The notes: generated from the letters alone by a model not told the origin. A stretch of DNA of 64,000 nucleotides from Bisgaardia hudsonensis (GCF_004345785.1 NZ_SLXI01000001.1:124001-188000); one strand, 5' to 3'; positions 19,717 through 29,771 are shown, counted from the first letter of the stretch. Made by a program: numbers and translations.

Positions 19717-19745
19717 ATTAAGAAAATACACATAAAGGAAAAAAT

Positions 19746-21119
19746 ATGGCACTTTGGGGTGGACGTTTTACACAAGCAGCAGATAAACGTTTCAAAGATT
19801 TTAATGATTCACTACGCTTTGATTATCGTTTAGCAGAACAAGATATTGAAGGCTCTATTGGTTGGTCAAAAGCATTAGTTACTGTTGGGATCTTAACAAA
19901 AGCAGAGCAGCAACAATTAGAAGTTGCGTTAAATGCGTTATTGGTGGAAGTGCGGTCAAATCCTTTAGGGATTTTGCAAGATGACGCAGAAGATATTCAT
20001 AGTTGGGTTGAAAGTAAGCTGATTAATAAAATAGGTAATTTGGGTAAAAAATTACATACAGGGCGTAGCCGTAACGATCAAGTTGCGTTAGATATTAAAA
20101 TGTGGTGTAAGCAACGAGTAACAGAATTACAACATACAATTCGCCGGTTACAAGTAAAATTAGTTGAAACGGCAGAAAATAATCAAGATGCAGTAATGCC
20201 GGGTTATACCCATTTACAACGAGCTCAACCTATTTCTTTTGCACATTGGTGTATGGCTTATGTGGAAATGTTAGATCGTGATTATTCTCGTTTAAGTGAT
20301 GCTTATCGCAGAATGAATACTTGCCCTTTAGGCAGTGGTGCATTGGCAGGAACAGCTTATCCTATTGATCGTGAACAATTAGCAAAAGATCTTGATTTTT
20401 CTATGGCAACTCGAAATAGTTTAGACAGCGTGTCTGATCGTGATCATATCATTGAATTACTTTCTACGGCATCTTTGAGTATGGCTCATCTTTCTCGTTT
20501 TGCAGAAGATATGATTATTTTTAACAGTGGCGAAGCGGATTTTGTGGAATTATCTGATCGTGTAACTTCAGGGTCATCATTAATGCCACAAAAGAAAAAT
20601 CCTGATGCTTGTGAATTAATTCGTGGGAAAGCTGGTCGAGTAATGGGGGCATTAACAGGAATGCTCGTTACTTTAAAAGCATTACCACTTGCTTATAATA
20701 AGGATATGCAAGAAGATAAAGAAGGAATTTTTGATGCCTTAGATACTTGGCAAGATTGCGTGGAAATGGCAAGTTTCGTATTAGATGATATTAAAGTCAA
20801 TGTTGAGCGAACTAAAGAAGCGGCACTAAAAGGTTATTCTAATGCGACGGAATTAGCTGATTATTTAGTTTCAAAAGGTGTGCCTTTCCGTGATTCACAT
20901 CATATTGTAGGGGAAACCGTTGTTTATGCAATAAAAGTTCATAAAGGATTGGAAGATTTAACTATTGATGAATTCCGTCAATTTAGCGATGTGGTCAATG
21001 AAGATGTTTATGAAATTTTATCTTTGCAATCTTGCTTAGATAAACGCTGTGCAAAAGGTGGCGTATCTCCGTTACGTGTTGCAGAAGCCATTGCTGAGGC
21101 AAAAGTAAGATTCTTGTAA
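19746..21119 (+). CDS. argH: Argininosuccinate lyase ArgH
   Basis: Last step of arginine synthesis: splits argininosuccinate into arginine and fumarate. The 457 residues carry the fumarase/aspartase superfamily signature [12 protein letters not shown] (about residues 277-288), along with [32 protein letters not shown] and the start [31 protein letters not shown] precedes ATG 19746. It contains an uptake signal at 19948-19956. Transcribed away from argE; both may be under ArgR. Confidence 0.97.
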   Translation: MALWGGRFTQAADKRFKDFNDSLRFDYRLAEQDIEGSIGWSKALVTVGILTKAEQQQLEVALNALLVEVRSNPLGILQDDAEDIHSWVESKLINKIGNLGKKLHTGRSRNDQVALDIKMWCKQRVTELQHTIRRLQVKLVETAENNQDAVMPGYTHLQRAQPISFAHWCMAYVEMLDRDYSRLSDAYRRMNTCPLGSGALAGTAYPIDREQLAKDLDFSMATRNSLDSVSDRDHIIELLSTASLSMAHLSRFAEDMIIFNSGEADFVELSDRVTSGSSLMPQKKNPDACELIRGKAGRVMGALTGMLVTLKALPLAYNKDMQEDKEGIFDALDTWQDCVEMASFVLDDIKVNVERTKEAALKGYSNATELADYLVSKGVPFRDSHHIVGETVVYAIKVHKGLEDLTIDEFRQFSDVVNEDVYEILSLQSCLDKRCAKGGVSPLRVAEAIAEAKVRFL

Positions 21120-21166
21120 AGAATATTTTAATAATATTTTATATAAAAACAATAAAACTCATTTAA

Positions 21167-21205
21167 TTTAAAAGACTAGTTTTGTATTAAGGCTAGTCTT
21201 TTAAA
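21167..21205. terminator. Bidirectional terminator between argH and arcA
   Basis: Thirteen-bp perfect stem TTTAAAAGACTAG (21167-21179) with CTAGTCTTTTAAA (21193-21205), 13-nt loop, between convergent genes. AT-rich flanks supply weak tails in both directions. Confidence 0.75.
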
Positions 21206-21232
21206 AGTAAAAAGATTTTATTATCAGGGTAT

Positions 21233-21943
21233 TTATTCTAAGTTACCACAAAAACGATAACCTTCTCCATGAATTGTTGTAATTATTTCTGGCGTTTCAG
21301 GATGTTCTTCAAAATGTTTTCTAATACGACGAATAGTAACATCAACAGTTCTATCTTGTGGTTTTAAGTCTCGTCCTGTCATTTTTTTCAATAGCTCTTC
21401 ACGAGTTTGAATTTTTCCAGGATTTTCACAAAAATGTAGCATTGCCCTAAATTCGCTACGTGGTAATTTAAATTCATCACCTTCAGGATTAATTAATGAT
21501 CGGCTATTTAAATTTAATTTCCACCCATTAAAGCGGTATTCTTCAACATTTTGAACCGTTGCTTTTGTAGATTCTTGCATTGTTCTTTGTAAAAGATTTC
21601 TTGCTCGAATTGTTAATTCTCGAGGATTAAATGGTTTGGTAATATAATCATCTGCACCAATTTCTAACCCTAATATTTTATCGACCTCATTATTTCTACC
21701 TGTTAAAAACATTAATGCGGTGTTTGTATTTTCTCTTAATTCTCTTGCAAGCATTAAACCATTCTTTCCAGGTAAATTAATATCCATAATAACTAGATCA
21801 ATTTTATGATTTGAAAGGATTTGATGCATTTGATTGCCATCCGATGCCTCAAAAATATCATAGCCTTCCGCCTCAAAAATACTTTTTAAAGTATTTCTTG
21901 TGATTACTTCATCTTCAACAATTAATATTTGTGGCGTAACCAT
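21233..21943 (-). CDS. arcA: Aerobic respiration control response regulator ArcA
   Basis: OmpR-family response regulator that, when phosphorylated by ArcB under low oxygen, represses aerobic respiration genes. Receiver domain: [21 protein letters not shown], phospho-acceptor aspartate in [12 protein letters not shown] (D54), and conserved lysine in [14 protein letters not shown]-terminal winged helix: [37 protein letters not shown] and the end [15 protein letters not shown]. The 236-residue length and sequence match ArcA rather than other OmpR members. ArcB is not in the window. Confidence 0.95.
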   Translation of the reverse strand: MVTPQILIVEDEVITRNTLKSIFEAEGYDIFEASDGNQMHQILSNHKIDLVIMDINLPGKNGLMLARELRENTNTALMFLTGRNNEVDKILGLEIGADDYITKPFNPRELTIRARNLLQRTMQESTKATVQNVEEYRFNGWKLNLNSRSLINPEGDEFKLPRSEFRAMLHFCENPGKIQTREELLKKMTGRDLKPQDRTVDVTIRRIRKHFEEHPETPEIITTIHGEGYRFCGNLE

Positions 21944-22086
21944 TCTTTATTTCCTTTCGAGTTTTAAGTAGTTTATTTATATCAATAATTCAAAGTAATA
22001 TTAAATGATGTATTGTATAGTTGCAACATTATTGTAACAAGTAAGAAATATTCAATTCGTTGATATAGATCATATGATCTTATTTT

Positions 22087-23400
22087 CTAATTTTTCTTTT
22101 TATGTAATCCGACATATCCTCTGCTTATCATCGTTGCTTCTTTTGATTTTTTTACCATTGCTTCAATAGTAGTACCTTGAATGAGTATGGAGAACATAAC
22201 AACGCTATATGTCATAATTAATAGCAATTCGTGGATATTCATACCAATATGTTGACTTATTATATTATCTCTAGGTATTGATAATGCCATTGCAAGTGAT
22301 AATCCTCCTCGTAATCCACCCCATGTTAAAATTCGTAAGGTATAAGGATTATAAATATTTTTTCTTCCGAGTACTTGGAAAGGGATCCAAACGCTAATGT
22401 AACGACAGAGTAAGCATACGGGAATAGCTATAATACTTAAAAGGATACCTTGATAGCTAAAGTTGACGAGTAGTAGAGCAAGACCTATTAGCAAAAAGAG
22501 CAATGAATTGAGAAAATGGTCAATCATTTCCCAAAAATGATTAAAATTGTGTTTATTATGCTCAGAAAATCCAGTGTGTCTTGTCCAGTTTCCTATCATT
22601 ATCCCTGAAACAACCATTGATAATGCACCAGATACGTGTAATAAATTTGCAGTAATAAAACCTGCTGTTGGTATAGTTAATGTAAGTAATATTTCTAGGC
22701 TACTATCATCAGTAGCTGAAATTAGGAAATGTGCAATCACTCCTATAATTAATCCAAATAAGATTCCCCCTATTGCCTCTGTAAGAAATAGTTGAGCTAC
22801 ACCTGTAATAGTAGGAGATTGCCCTTCAAAAGCGACAGCAAAAACGGTGGTAAAAATAACTAATCCAACACCATCATTAAATAATGATTCTCCTTCTACT
22901 TTCATTGATAGTTTTCTAGGTGCTTTTAAGTTTTTTATGATTGCTAGTACAGCAATAGGATCGGTTGGTGAAATTAAGGATCCAAAGAGTAAGCAATAAA
23001 TGAAGTCAATATTAAATCCAATGGCATAACTAATAAAATAAAATAACCCTGCAATTAAAAACGTGGAGGTTGCTGTTGAAAAGAGAGCCAGAGAGGTTAT
23101 TTCCCATTTTTGTGTTTTCATTACTGGGAGTTTTATACCTAATGCGCCTGCAAACAGTAGAAATCCTAAAATGCCATCTAATAAAAAACTTTTAAAATCA
23201 ATTTGTTGCATAACTTTAATTGCTACATCATCAAGATTAAACCAGTTTAAGTATCCTAATCCAAGTAAAACTAGAGAACTTACCATTGATGTTGCGGTAA
23301 CAGCGATTGTATATTGGATACGATCGCTAATTTTAGCAGTGATAAATCCGATAAAAATGGAAAGGCTAGATAGGAAGCAAATGTAAGTATAAATATTCAT
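22087..23400 (-). CDS. CPA1-family sodium/proton antiporter (NhaP-like)
   Basis: Polytopic inner-membrane exchanger, 437 residues with about 12 hydrophobic segments. The family motifs are clear: LLFGSLISPTDPIAVLAIIKNL (ion-binding aspartate region), KVEGESLFNDGVGLVIFTTVF, and RILTWGGLRGGLSLAMALSIPR. These mark the CPA1 antiporters; whether it moves sodium, potassium or both cannot be read from sequence. Single gene, upstream gap of about 260 bases shared with the divergent YwiC-like gene. Confidence 0.9.
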   Translation of the reverse strand: MNIYTYICFLSSLSIFIGFITAKISDRIQYTIAVTATSMVSSLVLLGLGYLNWFNLDDVAIKVMQQIDFKSFLLDGILGFLLFAGALGIKLPVMKTQKWEITSLALFSTATSTFLIAGLFYFISYAIGFNIDFIYCLLFGSLISPTDPIAVLAIIKNLKAPRKLSMKVEGESLFNDGVGLVIFTTVFAVAFEGQSPTITGVAQLFLTEAIGGILFGLIIGVIAHFLISATDDSSLEILLTLTIPTAGFITANLLHVSGALSMVVSGIMIGNWTRHTGFSEHNKHNFNHFWEMIDHFLNSLLFLLIGLALLLVNFSYQGILLSIIAIPVCLLCRYISVWIPFQVLGRKNIYNPYTLRILTWGGLRGGLSLAMALSIPRDNIISQHIGMNIHELLLIMTYSVVMFSILIQGTTIEAMVKKSKEATMISRGYVGLHKKKN

Positions 23401-23667
23401 AATAGAACCTTGAATGTCTATTTATTTTTAATTAATAAAAGATAAATTTTTTAGCTTTGTTATACAATGACAGATTGATAATCTTTAAAAGATTTTAAAA
23501 GTCGCTTAGAGTCTGTGTAGTATAAGTAAAGTGCTGGCTTTTAGAAAGGTAATTTTAGGGAAATACTTATAAATGATTAACAAAGTACAATATTATTATG
23601 TATTTATTATACAATAAGTATATTGTGAACTTTTATCTCTACTGTATTGTAGATTGTAGGAGGATGA

Positions 23668-24384
23668 ATGAAATTACTCATTTCCAATCAGCACGGTGCT
23701 ATTGTGATGGCATTAATGCCATTTTTATATGGTATGTTATCTACAACATTTGTTTGGCAACATATATTTCTGTTATTAGCTTGGTTTAGTTTATACCTAA
23801 TGACTTACCCTTTTTTAAGCCTATTTAAAGGTCGAAATTTAACTTTATATAAAAAATGGGCTTTAATTTATGGTTCTGTTAGTTTTATTTTCGCCTTGCC
23901 CACATTATTTTATAATTGGCATATTATTTATTTTCTTATTGTAATGTTACCTTTTGTTATTATTAATATTTATTATACAAAGAAAAAAAATGAAAGGGCA
24001 TTAATCAATGATTTGGCAGGTATTGTTATTTTTGCTATTGCTGGTATGGCATCTTATTATTTTTCAAAAAATGTATTTGATAAACAAATCTGGTTTGTTG
24101 CACTTTATCCGAGTCTTTTGTTCATAGGAACAACTTTATATGTAAAGTCAGTAATGAGAGAAAGAAAAAATCCTATCTATTTAAAAGTATCCATTCTATA
24201 TCATCTTCTTTGTATTATTCTTTTTGCATATTTAAGCAATTATAAATTAGTATTAGCATTTACTCTTCCTTTGATAAGAGCTATTTATATTCCAATAAAA
24301 AAATTATCTATAAAACAAATAGGTATTTGGGAAATAGTAGTTTCCTTATACTTCTTTACTTTTTTAATTCTTTCAATTTATTGA
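23668..24384 (+). CDS. YwiC-like integral membrane protein of unknown function
   Basis: 238 residues, almost wholly hydrophobic, with roughly eight membrane segments. The N-terminus ISNQHGAIVMALMPFLYGML matches the QHGAW-M-PF-G pattern of the YwiC-like family, which has no known biochemical role, although some members sit by nitrate respiration or fermentation genes. Start ATG 23668 has a strong AGGAGG four bases upstream. Composition is AT-rich. Neighbours (antiporter, arginine importer) give no clue to its job. Confidence 0.65.
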   Translation: MKLLISNQHGAIVMALMPFLYGMLSTTFVWQHIFLLLAWFSLYLMTYPFLSLFKGRNLTLYKKWALIYGSVSFIFALPTLFYNWHIIYFLIVMLPFVIINIYYTKKKNERALINDLAGIVIFAIAGMASYYFSKNVFDKQIWFVALYPSLLFIGTTLYVKSVMRERKNPIYLKVSILYHLLCIILFAYLSNYKLVLAFTLPLIRAIYIPIKKLSIKQIGIWEIVVSLYFFTFLILSIY

Positions 24385-24447
24385 TTTAAATTTAATCATA
24401 AAAAGTTGAATATTCTTTTTTGAAAAAAAATAATAAAAATTGTTATT

Positions 24448-24475
24448 TATTTATTGCATAATTATGCAATAAATA
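24448..24475 (+). promoter_or_regulatory. Perfect 28-bp palindrome before artP, probable ArgR operator
   Basis: Arms TATTTATTGCATAA (24448-24461) and TTATGCAATAAATA (24462-24475) are exact reverse complements with no spacer. The centre TGCATAATTATGCA corresponds to an ARG box. It ends 39 bases before the artP ATG, over the expected promoter, so arginine-bound ArgR should repress the importer. Confidence 0.75.
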
Positions 24476-24514
24476 TTAATATTATTTCAGTTTTTAAATC
24501 AGAGTATTTTATAT

Positions 24515-25252
24515 ATGACTATTAGCGTTAAACATTTAAATTTTTTTTATGGTACGACACAAGCCTTATTTGATATTAACTTAGTGGCTGAAGATGGCGA
24601 TACAGTGGTTTTATTAGGCCCAAGTGGTGCAGGGAAAAGTACATTAATTCGTACATTTAATTTACTTGAAATCCCTCAAACGGGAGAATTAAGTATCGCA
24701 AATAATACTTTTGATCTTTCTGTTGCAAAGGCTGACACGAAGAAAATACGTCAATTACGCCAAGATGTTGGTATGGTATTTCAACAATATAATTTATGGC
24801 CACATTTGACGGTGATTGAAAATTTAATTGAAGCCCCTGTAAAAGTATTAGGTATCAGTAAAGAGATAGCTAAACAAGAGGCATTTGAATTATTAAAACG
24901 CCTACGTTTAGAAGAATTTGGTGACCGCTATCCTTTGCATTTATCAGGAGGTCAACAACAACGTGTTGCTATTGCTAGAGCATTGATGATGAAGCCTCAG
25001 GTTTTATTATTTGATGAGCCAACAGCGGCGCTTGATCCTGAAATTACTGCACAGATTGTGTCGATTATTCAGGAATTACAACAAACAGGGATTACACAAA
25101 TTATTGTTACCCACGAAGTGTCCGTTGCGAAAAAAGTGGCAACAAAAGTCGTGTATATGGAGCAAGGACATATTATCGAAATGGGGGATGCAAGTCGATT
25201 TGATCATCCACAAACAGAGCAATTTAAACAATATTTATCACACTCAGAATAA
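24515..25252 (+). CDS. artP: Arginine ABC transporter ATP-binding protein ArtP
   Basis: Cytoplasmic ATPase that powers arginine import. The 245 residues hold Walker [18 protein letters not shown] loop, the ABC signature [19 protein letters not shown], Walker [15 protein letters not shown] and the switch histidine in IIVTHEVS. Best match within the polar amino acid ATPases is ArtP, as the gene order artP-artI-artQ-artM confirms. artI starts 10 bases after its stop. A palindromic operator lies immediately upstream. Confidence 0.94.
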   Translation: MTISVKHLNFFYGTTQALFDINLVAEDGDTVVLLGPSGAGKSTLIRTFNLLEIPQTGELSIANNTFDLSVAKADTKKIRQLRQDVGMVFQQYNLWPHLTVIENLIEAPVKVLGISKEIAKQEAFELLKRLRLEEFGDRYPLHLSGGQQQRVAIARALMMKPQVLLFDEPTAALDPEITAQIVSIIQELQQTGITQIIVTHEVSVAKKVATKVVYMEQGHIIEMGDASRFDHPQTEQFKQYLSHSE

Positions 25253-25262
25253 GGAACACAAT

Positions 25263-25985
25263 ATGAAAAAATTATTATTAACTACTATTTTAGCTACCTC
25301 CGCTTTTGTTAATGCACAAGAAATTACTTTTGCGATGGAGCCAAGTTATCCTCCTTTTGAAATGACAAATGAAAAAGGGGAAATTATTGGATTTGATGTT
25401 GATGTAGCTAATGCAATTTGTAAAGAAATTCAAGCTACTTGTCATTTTAAAAGCCAAGCATTTGATGCTTTAATTCCAAGTTTAATGAAAGGACGTGGTG
25501 GTTTTCAGGCTGCGATTTCAGCTATTGATATAACTGAATCAAGAGCGGAACAAGTGGCATTTACTGATGCTTATTATGATAGTTCTGCAAGTTTTATCAG
25601 CTTAAAAGGCAAAGCAACCTTAGAAACAGCAAAAAATGTTGGGGTGCAAAATGGTACGACATTCCAACAGTATATTGTTGCAGAAGGAAAACAATATTCA
25701 CCTAAATCTTATGCAAGTTTACAAGATGCAATTTTAGATTTAAAAAATGGACGTATTGATTTGATTTTCGGTGATACGGCTGTTCTTGTTGATATGCTAT
25801 CAAAAGAAGATTCATTAGCATTTGTTGGTGATAAAATAACAAATAAAAAATATTTTGGTAATGGATTAGGTATCGCGGTTAAGAAATCAAATGCAGAATT
25901 AGTAGCTGACTTGAATAAAGGTTTAGCCGTTATTAAAGAGAATGGTGAATACCAAAAAATTTATGATAAATGGATGACTAAATAA
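25263..25985 (+). CDS. artI: Arginine-binding periplasmic protein ArtI/ArtJ
   Basis: Periplasmic receptor of the arginine importer. The ATG at 25263, preceded by AAGGA, gives a clean signal peptide ([18 protein letters not shown]) before the mature start [16 protein letters not shown]; the frame is open further upstream inside artP but that is overlap noise. The 240-residue protein shows family features [39 protein letters not shown] and [20 protein letters not shown] use artI; artJ is an equally valid label. Confidence 0.92.
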   Translation: MKKLLLTTILATSAFVNAQEITFAMEPSYPPFEMTNEKGEIIGFDVDVANAICKEIQATCHFKSQAFDALIPSLMKGRGGFQAAISAIDITESRAEQVAFTDAYYDSSASFISLKGKATLETAKNVGVQNGTTFQQYIVAEGKQYSPKSYASLQDAILDLKNGRIDLIFGDTAVLVDMLSKEDSLAFVGDKITNKKYFGNGLGIAVKKSNAELVADLNKGLAVIKENGEYQKIYDKWMTK

Positions 25986-25990
25986 ATATT

Positions 25991-26662
25991 ATGTTTCTTG
26001 ATTATCTCCCTTTAATATATTCAGCGACCCTAATGACCTTAGGGTTAGCTGTTTGTTCTCTGATTGCTGGCTTAGTATTATCTATAATATTTGTCTCTTT
26101 AGAAACAAATAAACAAGTTATTATTCGTAAACCTATTTCTGTACTGGTTGCGTTATTGCGTGGTTTGCCAGAAATTCTGGTAGTTTTCTTAATTTATTTT
26201 GGTTTACCTGAAGTAATAGAATTGATTACAGGTGAATATGTTGAGTTAACACCTTTTGTGTGTGGTGTAATAGCGCTAGCGATTATTTTTGCTGCTTATG
26301 CTTCACAGTCTTTGCGTGGTGCGATTCAAGCTATTTCTATCGGACAATGGGAGTCTGGAGAAGCGTTAGGATTAAGTCGAGCTTATACTTTTATTCATAT
26401 TGTTATGCCTCAAGTGTGGCGTCACGCACTTCCTGGGCTAAGTAATCAGTGGTTAGTGTTATTAAAAGATACTGCTTTGGTATCATTGATTGGTGTAAAT
26501 GATTTAATGCGTCAAGCTGATTTAATTAATACAAATACTCATCAACCTTTTACTTGGTATGGTTTAACTGCCTTGATTTACTTAGGTGTTACTTTAGTCA
26601 GTCAGTTTATTATTCGTAAACTTGAGTTACGTTTTACGCATTTTGAAAGAGCCTTAGGATAA
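25991..26662 (+). CDS. artQ: Arginine ABC transporter permease ArtQ
   Basis: First of two membrane subunits of the importer; 223 residues and about five helices. The permease signature is visible in SIGQWESGEALGLSRAYTFIHIVMPQVWRHALPG (the EAA loop that docks on ArtP). It starts five bases after artI and ends five bases before artM. Assignment as ArtQ, not ArtM, follows gene order and sequence. Confidence 0.93.
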   Translation: MFLDYLPLIYSATLMTLGLAVCSLIAGLVLSIIFVSLETNKQVIIRKPISVLVALLRGLPEILVVFLIYFGLPEVIELITGEYVELTPFVCGVIALAIIFAAYASQSLRGAIQAISIGQWESGEALGLSRAYTFIHIVMPQVWRHALPGLSNQWLVLLKDTALVSLIGVNDLMRQADLINTNTHQPFTWYGLTALIYLGVTLVSQFIIRKLELRFTHFERALG

Positions 26663-26667
26663 ATATT

Positions 26668-27357
26668 ATGGAAAGAATTCAAGCATATTTTGCCGTTATT
26701 TCACAAGGTATTTCCACCAGTTTAATTCTTACAGCGGTATCCTTATTTATTGCTTTCTTTTTAGCGTTAGTATTAACTTTTTTACTTTCTATGGAAAATA
26801 AATGGCTAAAAAGTGCGGTCAATATTTATTTAACTTTATTTACAGGTACGCCATTATTAGTACAGTTTTTCCTCATTTATGCGGGACCGGGACAGTTTCA
26901 ATGGATTGTAGATAGTCCATTATGGTTCTTTTTATCGAATGCGTGGTTTTGTGCGATGTTGACGTTAGCATTAAATAGTGCGGCTTATTCTACATTGCTA
27001 TTTCACGGGGCAGTAAAAGCCATTTCTAAAGGGCAATGGGAAAGTTGTGCCGCTTTAGGATTAACTCGGTTACAAACTTTAAAAATCCTAATTCCTTATG
27101 CTTTAAAACGAGCATTGCCATCTTATTCAAATGAAATTATTTTAGTATTTAAAGGAACGTCTTTGGCATCAACCATTACTATTTTAGATATTATGGGCTA
27201 TGCACGCCAATTATATGGTACAGAATATGATGCGTTAACTATTTATGGGATTGCCGGTGCGATTTATCTTGTGATCACTGGTATTGCTACCTTGTTGTTA
27301 CGTCGATTAGAAAATAATGTATTGGCATTTGAACGTTTGGAAGTAGACAAAGCTTAG
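26668..27357 (+). CDS. artM: Arginine ABC transporter permease ArtM
   Basis: Second membrane subunit, 229 residues. The EAA loop reads SKGQWESCAALGLTRLQTLKILIPYALKRALP, and TGTPLLVQFFLIY is a family hallmark. Last gene of artPIQM; an uptake-signal hairpin terminator follows 25 bases later. The gene includes an uptake-signal core at 26811-26819. Confidence 0.93.
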   Translation: MERIQAYFAVISQGISTSLILTAVSLFIAFFLALVLTFLLSMENKWLKSAVNIYLTLFTGTPLLVQFFLIYAGPGQFQWIVDSPLWFFLSNAWFCAMLTLALNSAAYSTLLFHGAVKAISKGQWESCAALGLTRLQTLKILIPYALKRALPSYSNEIILVFKGTSLASTITILDIMGYARQLYGTEYDALTIYGIAGAIYLVITGIATLLLRRLENNVLAFERLEVDKA

Positions 27358-27381
27358 TATAAAAATTTAATTATAATTTTG

Positions 27382-27425
27382 ACCGCACTTTGATTTGAAT
27401 AGGATCAAGTGCGGTTATTTTTTTA
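27382..27425 (+). terminator. Terminator after artM formed by an inverted pair of uptake signals
   Basis: ACCGCACTT (27382-27390) and AAGTGCGGT (27407-27415) pair, with GAT/ATC extending the stem, then a run of Ts. Confidence 0.88.
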
Positions 27426-27512
27426 TATAAAATAAAGTTTATTTTATATATTTATTTATTGAGGATTTTTATATAATACCACTCTCTATTTCCTTGTTGT
27501 AAAGGTAAAAAA

Positions 27513-29462
27513 ATGTCTAGTTTAAAAAAATGGTTTGGACCCATTTATCCAATAATTATTTTCTTTTTACTTAATTTAGTTATTTTATCTGTATTTCGTT
27601 TCGGATTGTCTATTTGGCAGTCTGAGAGAATTAATGCAGTAGATGGCTGGATACCTTTGTTTTTACAAGGGATCCGAATTGATGTTTCAAGTTTATGTTG
27701 GCTATTTTCACTACCGATAATTCTTTCTTGCTTGTTTACAAGTGAGAATGGGGTTGGAAAGCTAGTTAATTTTGTTGTTAAAATTTGGCTAGTGTTAGGG
27801 AGTACTTTTGTTGTTTTTATGGAGTTATCTACTCCAGCATTCATTGAAACCTATGATTTCAGACCTAACCGTTTATTTGTTGAATATTTGCTTTATCCAA
27901 AAGAAGTATTTACTATGCTTGCCACTGGGCATTTATTTGCAGTGATATCCAGCGCTATCTTAACGGTAATTTCTGTTATTATTTTTTGGAAAATAGCGAA
28001 TCGAGTTACCAAAAATCTCTCTTATCCTAGATGGTATTTTAGACCGTTCTTATTTATTTTTGTGGTAGCGATAACTTTTTTAGGGGCAAGATCAAGTTTG
28101 CAACATCGTGGTATTAATCCCGCAATGGTGGCATTTTCTTCTGATCCTTTAGTTAATTCATTAGTATTAAATTCTGGTTATTCTGTGCTATTTGCCGTTC
28201 AACAAATGGCAGATGAAGCTAACGCCTCAAAACTTTACGGAAAAATGCCAATAGAAGAAGTTATTACAACATTAAGAAATGTGAGAGGGCGTCCTGATAC
28301 GGATTATATTTCCGAAACATTACCGACTTTAACGAAAAACCAAGCTACCTATCAGGGTAAGCCAAAAAACTTAGTTATTATTTTAGAAGAAAGTCTAGGG
28401 GCACAATTTATTGGCGCATTAGGCGATAATCGAGGTTTATCGCCAGAATTTGACAAGCTCGCATCTCAAGGTTGGTTATTTGATAATTTATATGCCACAG
28501 GTACGCGTTCAGTGAGAGGTATTGAAGCTGTTACAGCAGGCTTTACCCCGACACCAGCACGATCCGTTGTAAAACTGACAGGTAGTCAAAATGGCTTTTT
28601 TACGATTGCTGAAATGTTGACTAAACGAGGTTACCATACTTCCTTTATTTATGGGGGAGAAAAACATTTTGATAATATGGCGAGTTTCTTCTATGGAAAT
28701 GGTTTTCAACATATAGTCGATCAAAATGATTATGATAATCCTAAGTTTGTTGGAACTTGGGGAGCAAGTGATGAAGATTTATTTGATAAAGCCAATGCCA
28801 CATTTACTGAATTAAATAAACAAGGTAAGCCATTTTTTAGCTTAGTGTTTAGTTCTAGTAATCACGATCCTTTTGAATTTCCAGAAGGACGGATTAAACT
28901 TTATGAACAACCACAAGCTACCCGCAATAATGCAGCAAAATATGCTGACTATTCAATTGGCTACTTTTTTGATTTAGCAAAAAAATCAGATTATTGGAAA
29001 GATACGGTCTTTTTAATTATTGCTGATCATGATTCAAGAGCTTATGGTGATTCAATCGTCCCAATCAAAAATTTCCATATTCCCGCATTAATTGTAGGAG
29101 AGGGGATTGCACCTAAACGTGATAATCGCCTAGTGAGCCAAATTGATATGCCAACAACATTACTTTCATTAATCGGCATTAGCGGTAATTATCCTATGCT
29201 TGGTTATGATTTGACGAAACCAGAAGACCCTAACCGTGCTTTAATGCAATTTGATAAAACTTTAGCATATATGCGTGGCAATCAAGTAGCGATTTTACAA
29301 CAAAATAAACAAGCGGAAGGCTTTATTTATGATAAACCTACTGAAAAATTAATTTCAGCTGATATTCCTGAAATTATGAAAAAAGAAGCATTAGCTTACG
29401 CTTTATGGGGAAGTTATGCTTATAAGCATAAATTACATAAAATGGAAGAAAATTCCAAATAA
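27513..29462 (+). CDS. LtaS-family membrane sulfatase-fold transferase
   Basis: Second enzyme in the window with the phosphoglycerol/phosphoethanolamine transferase design. The 649 residues start with five membrane helices (residues 10-190), then a periplasmic catalytic domain from about residue 280: LVIILEESLGAQFIG (E292/E293), ATGTRSVRGIEAVTAG (T331, probable nucleophile), SSSNHDPFEFP and IIADHDSRAYGD (metal-binding D, H). A homologous uncharacterised protein is common in Haemophilus and relatives. The substrate is unknown; envelope modification is inferred from the family. Both sides are bounded by uptake-signal hairpins, so it is a single-gene unit. Confidence 0.82.
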   Translation: MSSLKKWFGPIYPIIIFFLLNLVILSVFRFGLSIWQSERINAVDGWIPLFLQGIRIDVSSLCWLFSLPIILSCLFTSENGVGKLVNFVVKIWLVLGSTFVVFMELSTPAFIETYDFRPNRLFVEYLLYPKEVFTMLATGHLFAVISSAILTVISVIIFWKIANRVTKNLSYPRWYFRPFLFIFVVAITFLGARSSLQHRGINPAMVAFSSDPLVNSLVLNSGYSVLFAVQQMADEANASKLYGKMPIEEVITTLRNVRGRPDTDYISETLPTLTKNQATYQGKPKNLVIILEESLGAQFIGALGDNRGLSPEFDKLASQGWLFDNLYATGTRSVRGIEAVTAGFTPTPARSVVKLTGSQNGFFTIAEMLTKRGYHTSFIYGGEKHFDNMASFFYGNGFQHIVDQNDYDNPKFVGTWGASDEDLFDKANATFTELNKQGKPFFSLVFSSSNHDPFEFPEGRIKLYEQPQATRNNAAKYADYSIGYFFDLAKKSDYWKDTVFLIIADHDSRAYGDSIVPIKNFHIPALIVGEGIAPKRDNRLVSQIDMPTTLLSLIGISGNYPMLGYDLTKPEDPNRALMQFDKTLAYMRGNQVAILQQNKQAEGFIYDKPTEKLISADIPEIMKKEALAYALWGSYAYKHKLHKMEENSK

Positions 29463-29485
29463 AGAGTTTGTAGGATAATTTAGCC

Positions 29486-29516
29486 AAAAGTGCGGTAAAA
29501 AATACCGCACTTTTTT
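29486..29516. terminator. Bidirectional terminator made of an inverted uptake-signal pair
   Basis: Twelve-bp perfect stem AAAAGTGCGGTA (29486-29497) with TACCGCACTTTT (29503-29514), loop AAAAA, T run to 29516. It abuts the stop codon of the convergent zinc-ribbon gene. Confidence 0.9.
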
Positions 29517-29745
29517 AGTTATTTAGCCAACCAGCGATAGCAATCACTAATGTAAATATAGCTAACCAAAAAAGATGAATCTTTACGCTTTTTCGATTTA
29601 TTTCTTGATTATGAAGACGGCGTTCTTCTAATTTTTGTCGGTATATTTCTAAATCGCTTTCTTTAAATGAAAAACCACAGTTAGGACAGGCTTGTGCATT
29701 TTCACTCACTTTATGTCGACATTCTGGGCAACGTTGTAAAGCCAT
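29515..29745 (-). CDS. Small zinc-ribbon membrane protein
   Basis: 76-residue protein with an N-terminal zinc ribbon (RCPECRHKVS then ACPNCGFSF, two CxxC pairs), a charged, probably helical middle (residues 28-52), and one C-terminal membrane helix HLFWLAIFTLVIAIAGW. A zinc-ribbon domain on a tail anchor is a known layout, but I do not know its function. AAGGAT precedes its ATG on the minus strand. Its stop codon lies within the T run of the terminator at 29486. rsuA is 26 bases upstream and may share its transcript. Confidence 0.8.
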   Translation of the reverse strand: MALQRCPECRHKVSENAQACPNCGFSFKESDLEIYRQKLEERRLHNQEINRKSVKIHLFWLAIFTLVIAIAGWLNN

Positions 29746-29771
29746 AAAAAATCCTTTTTATAAATTGTAGA

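Noticed and set aside
23470-23500. Short palindrome AATCTTT-A-AAAGATT in the antiporter/YwiC gap
   Set aside because: Seven-base AT-rich arms are expected by chance in such DNA, and no conserved regulator fits.
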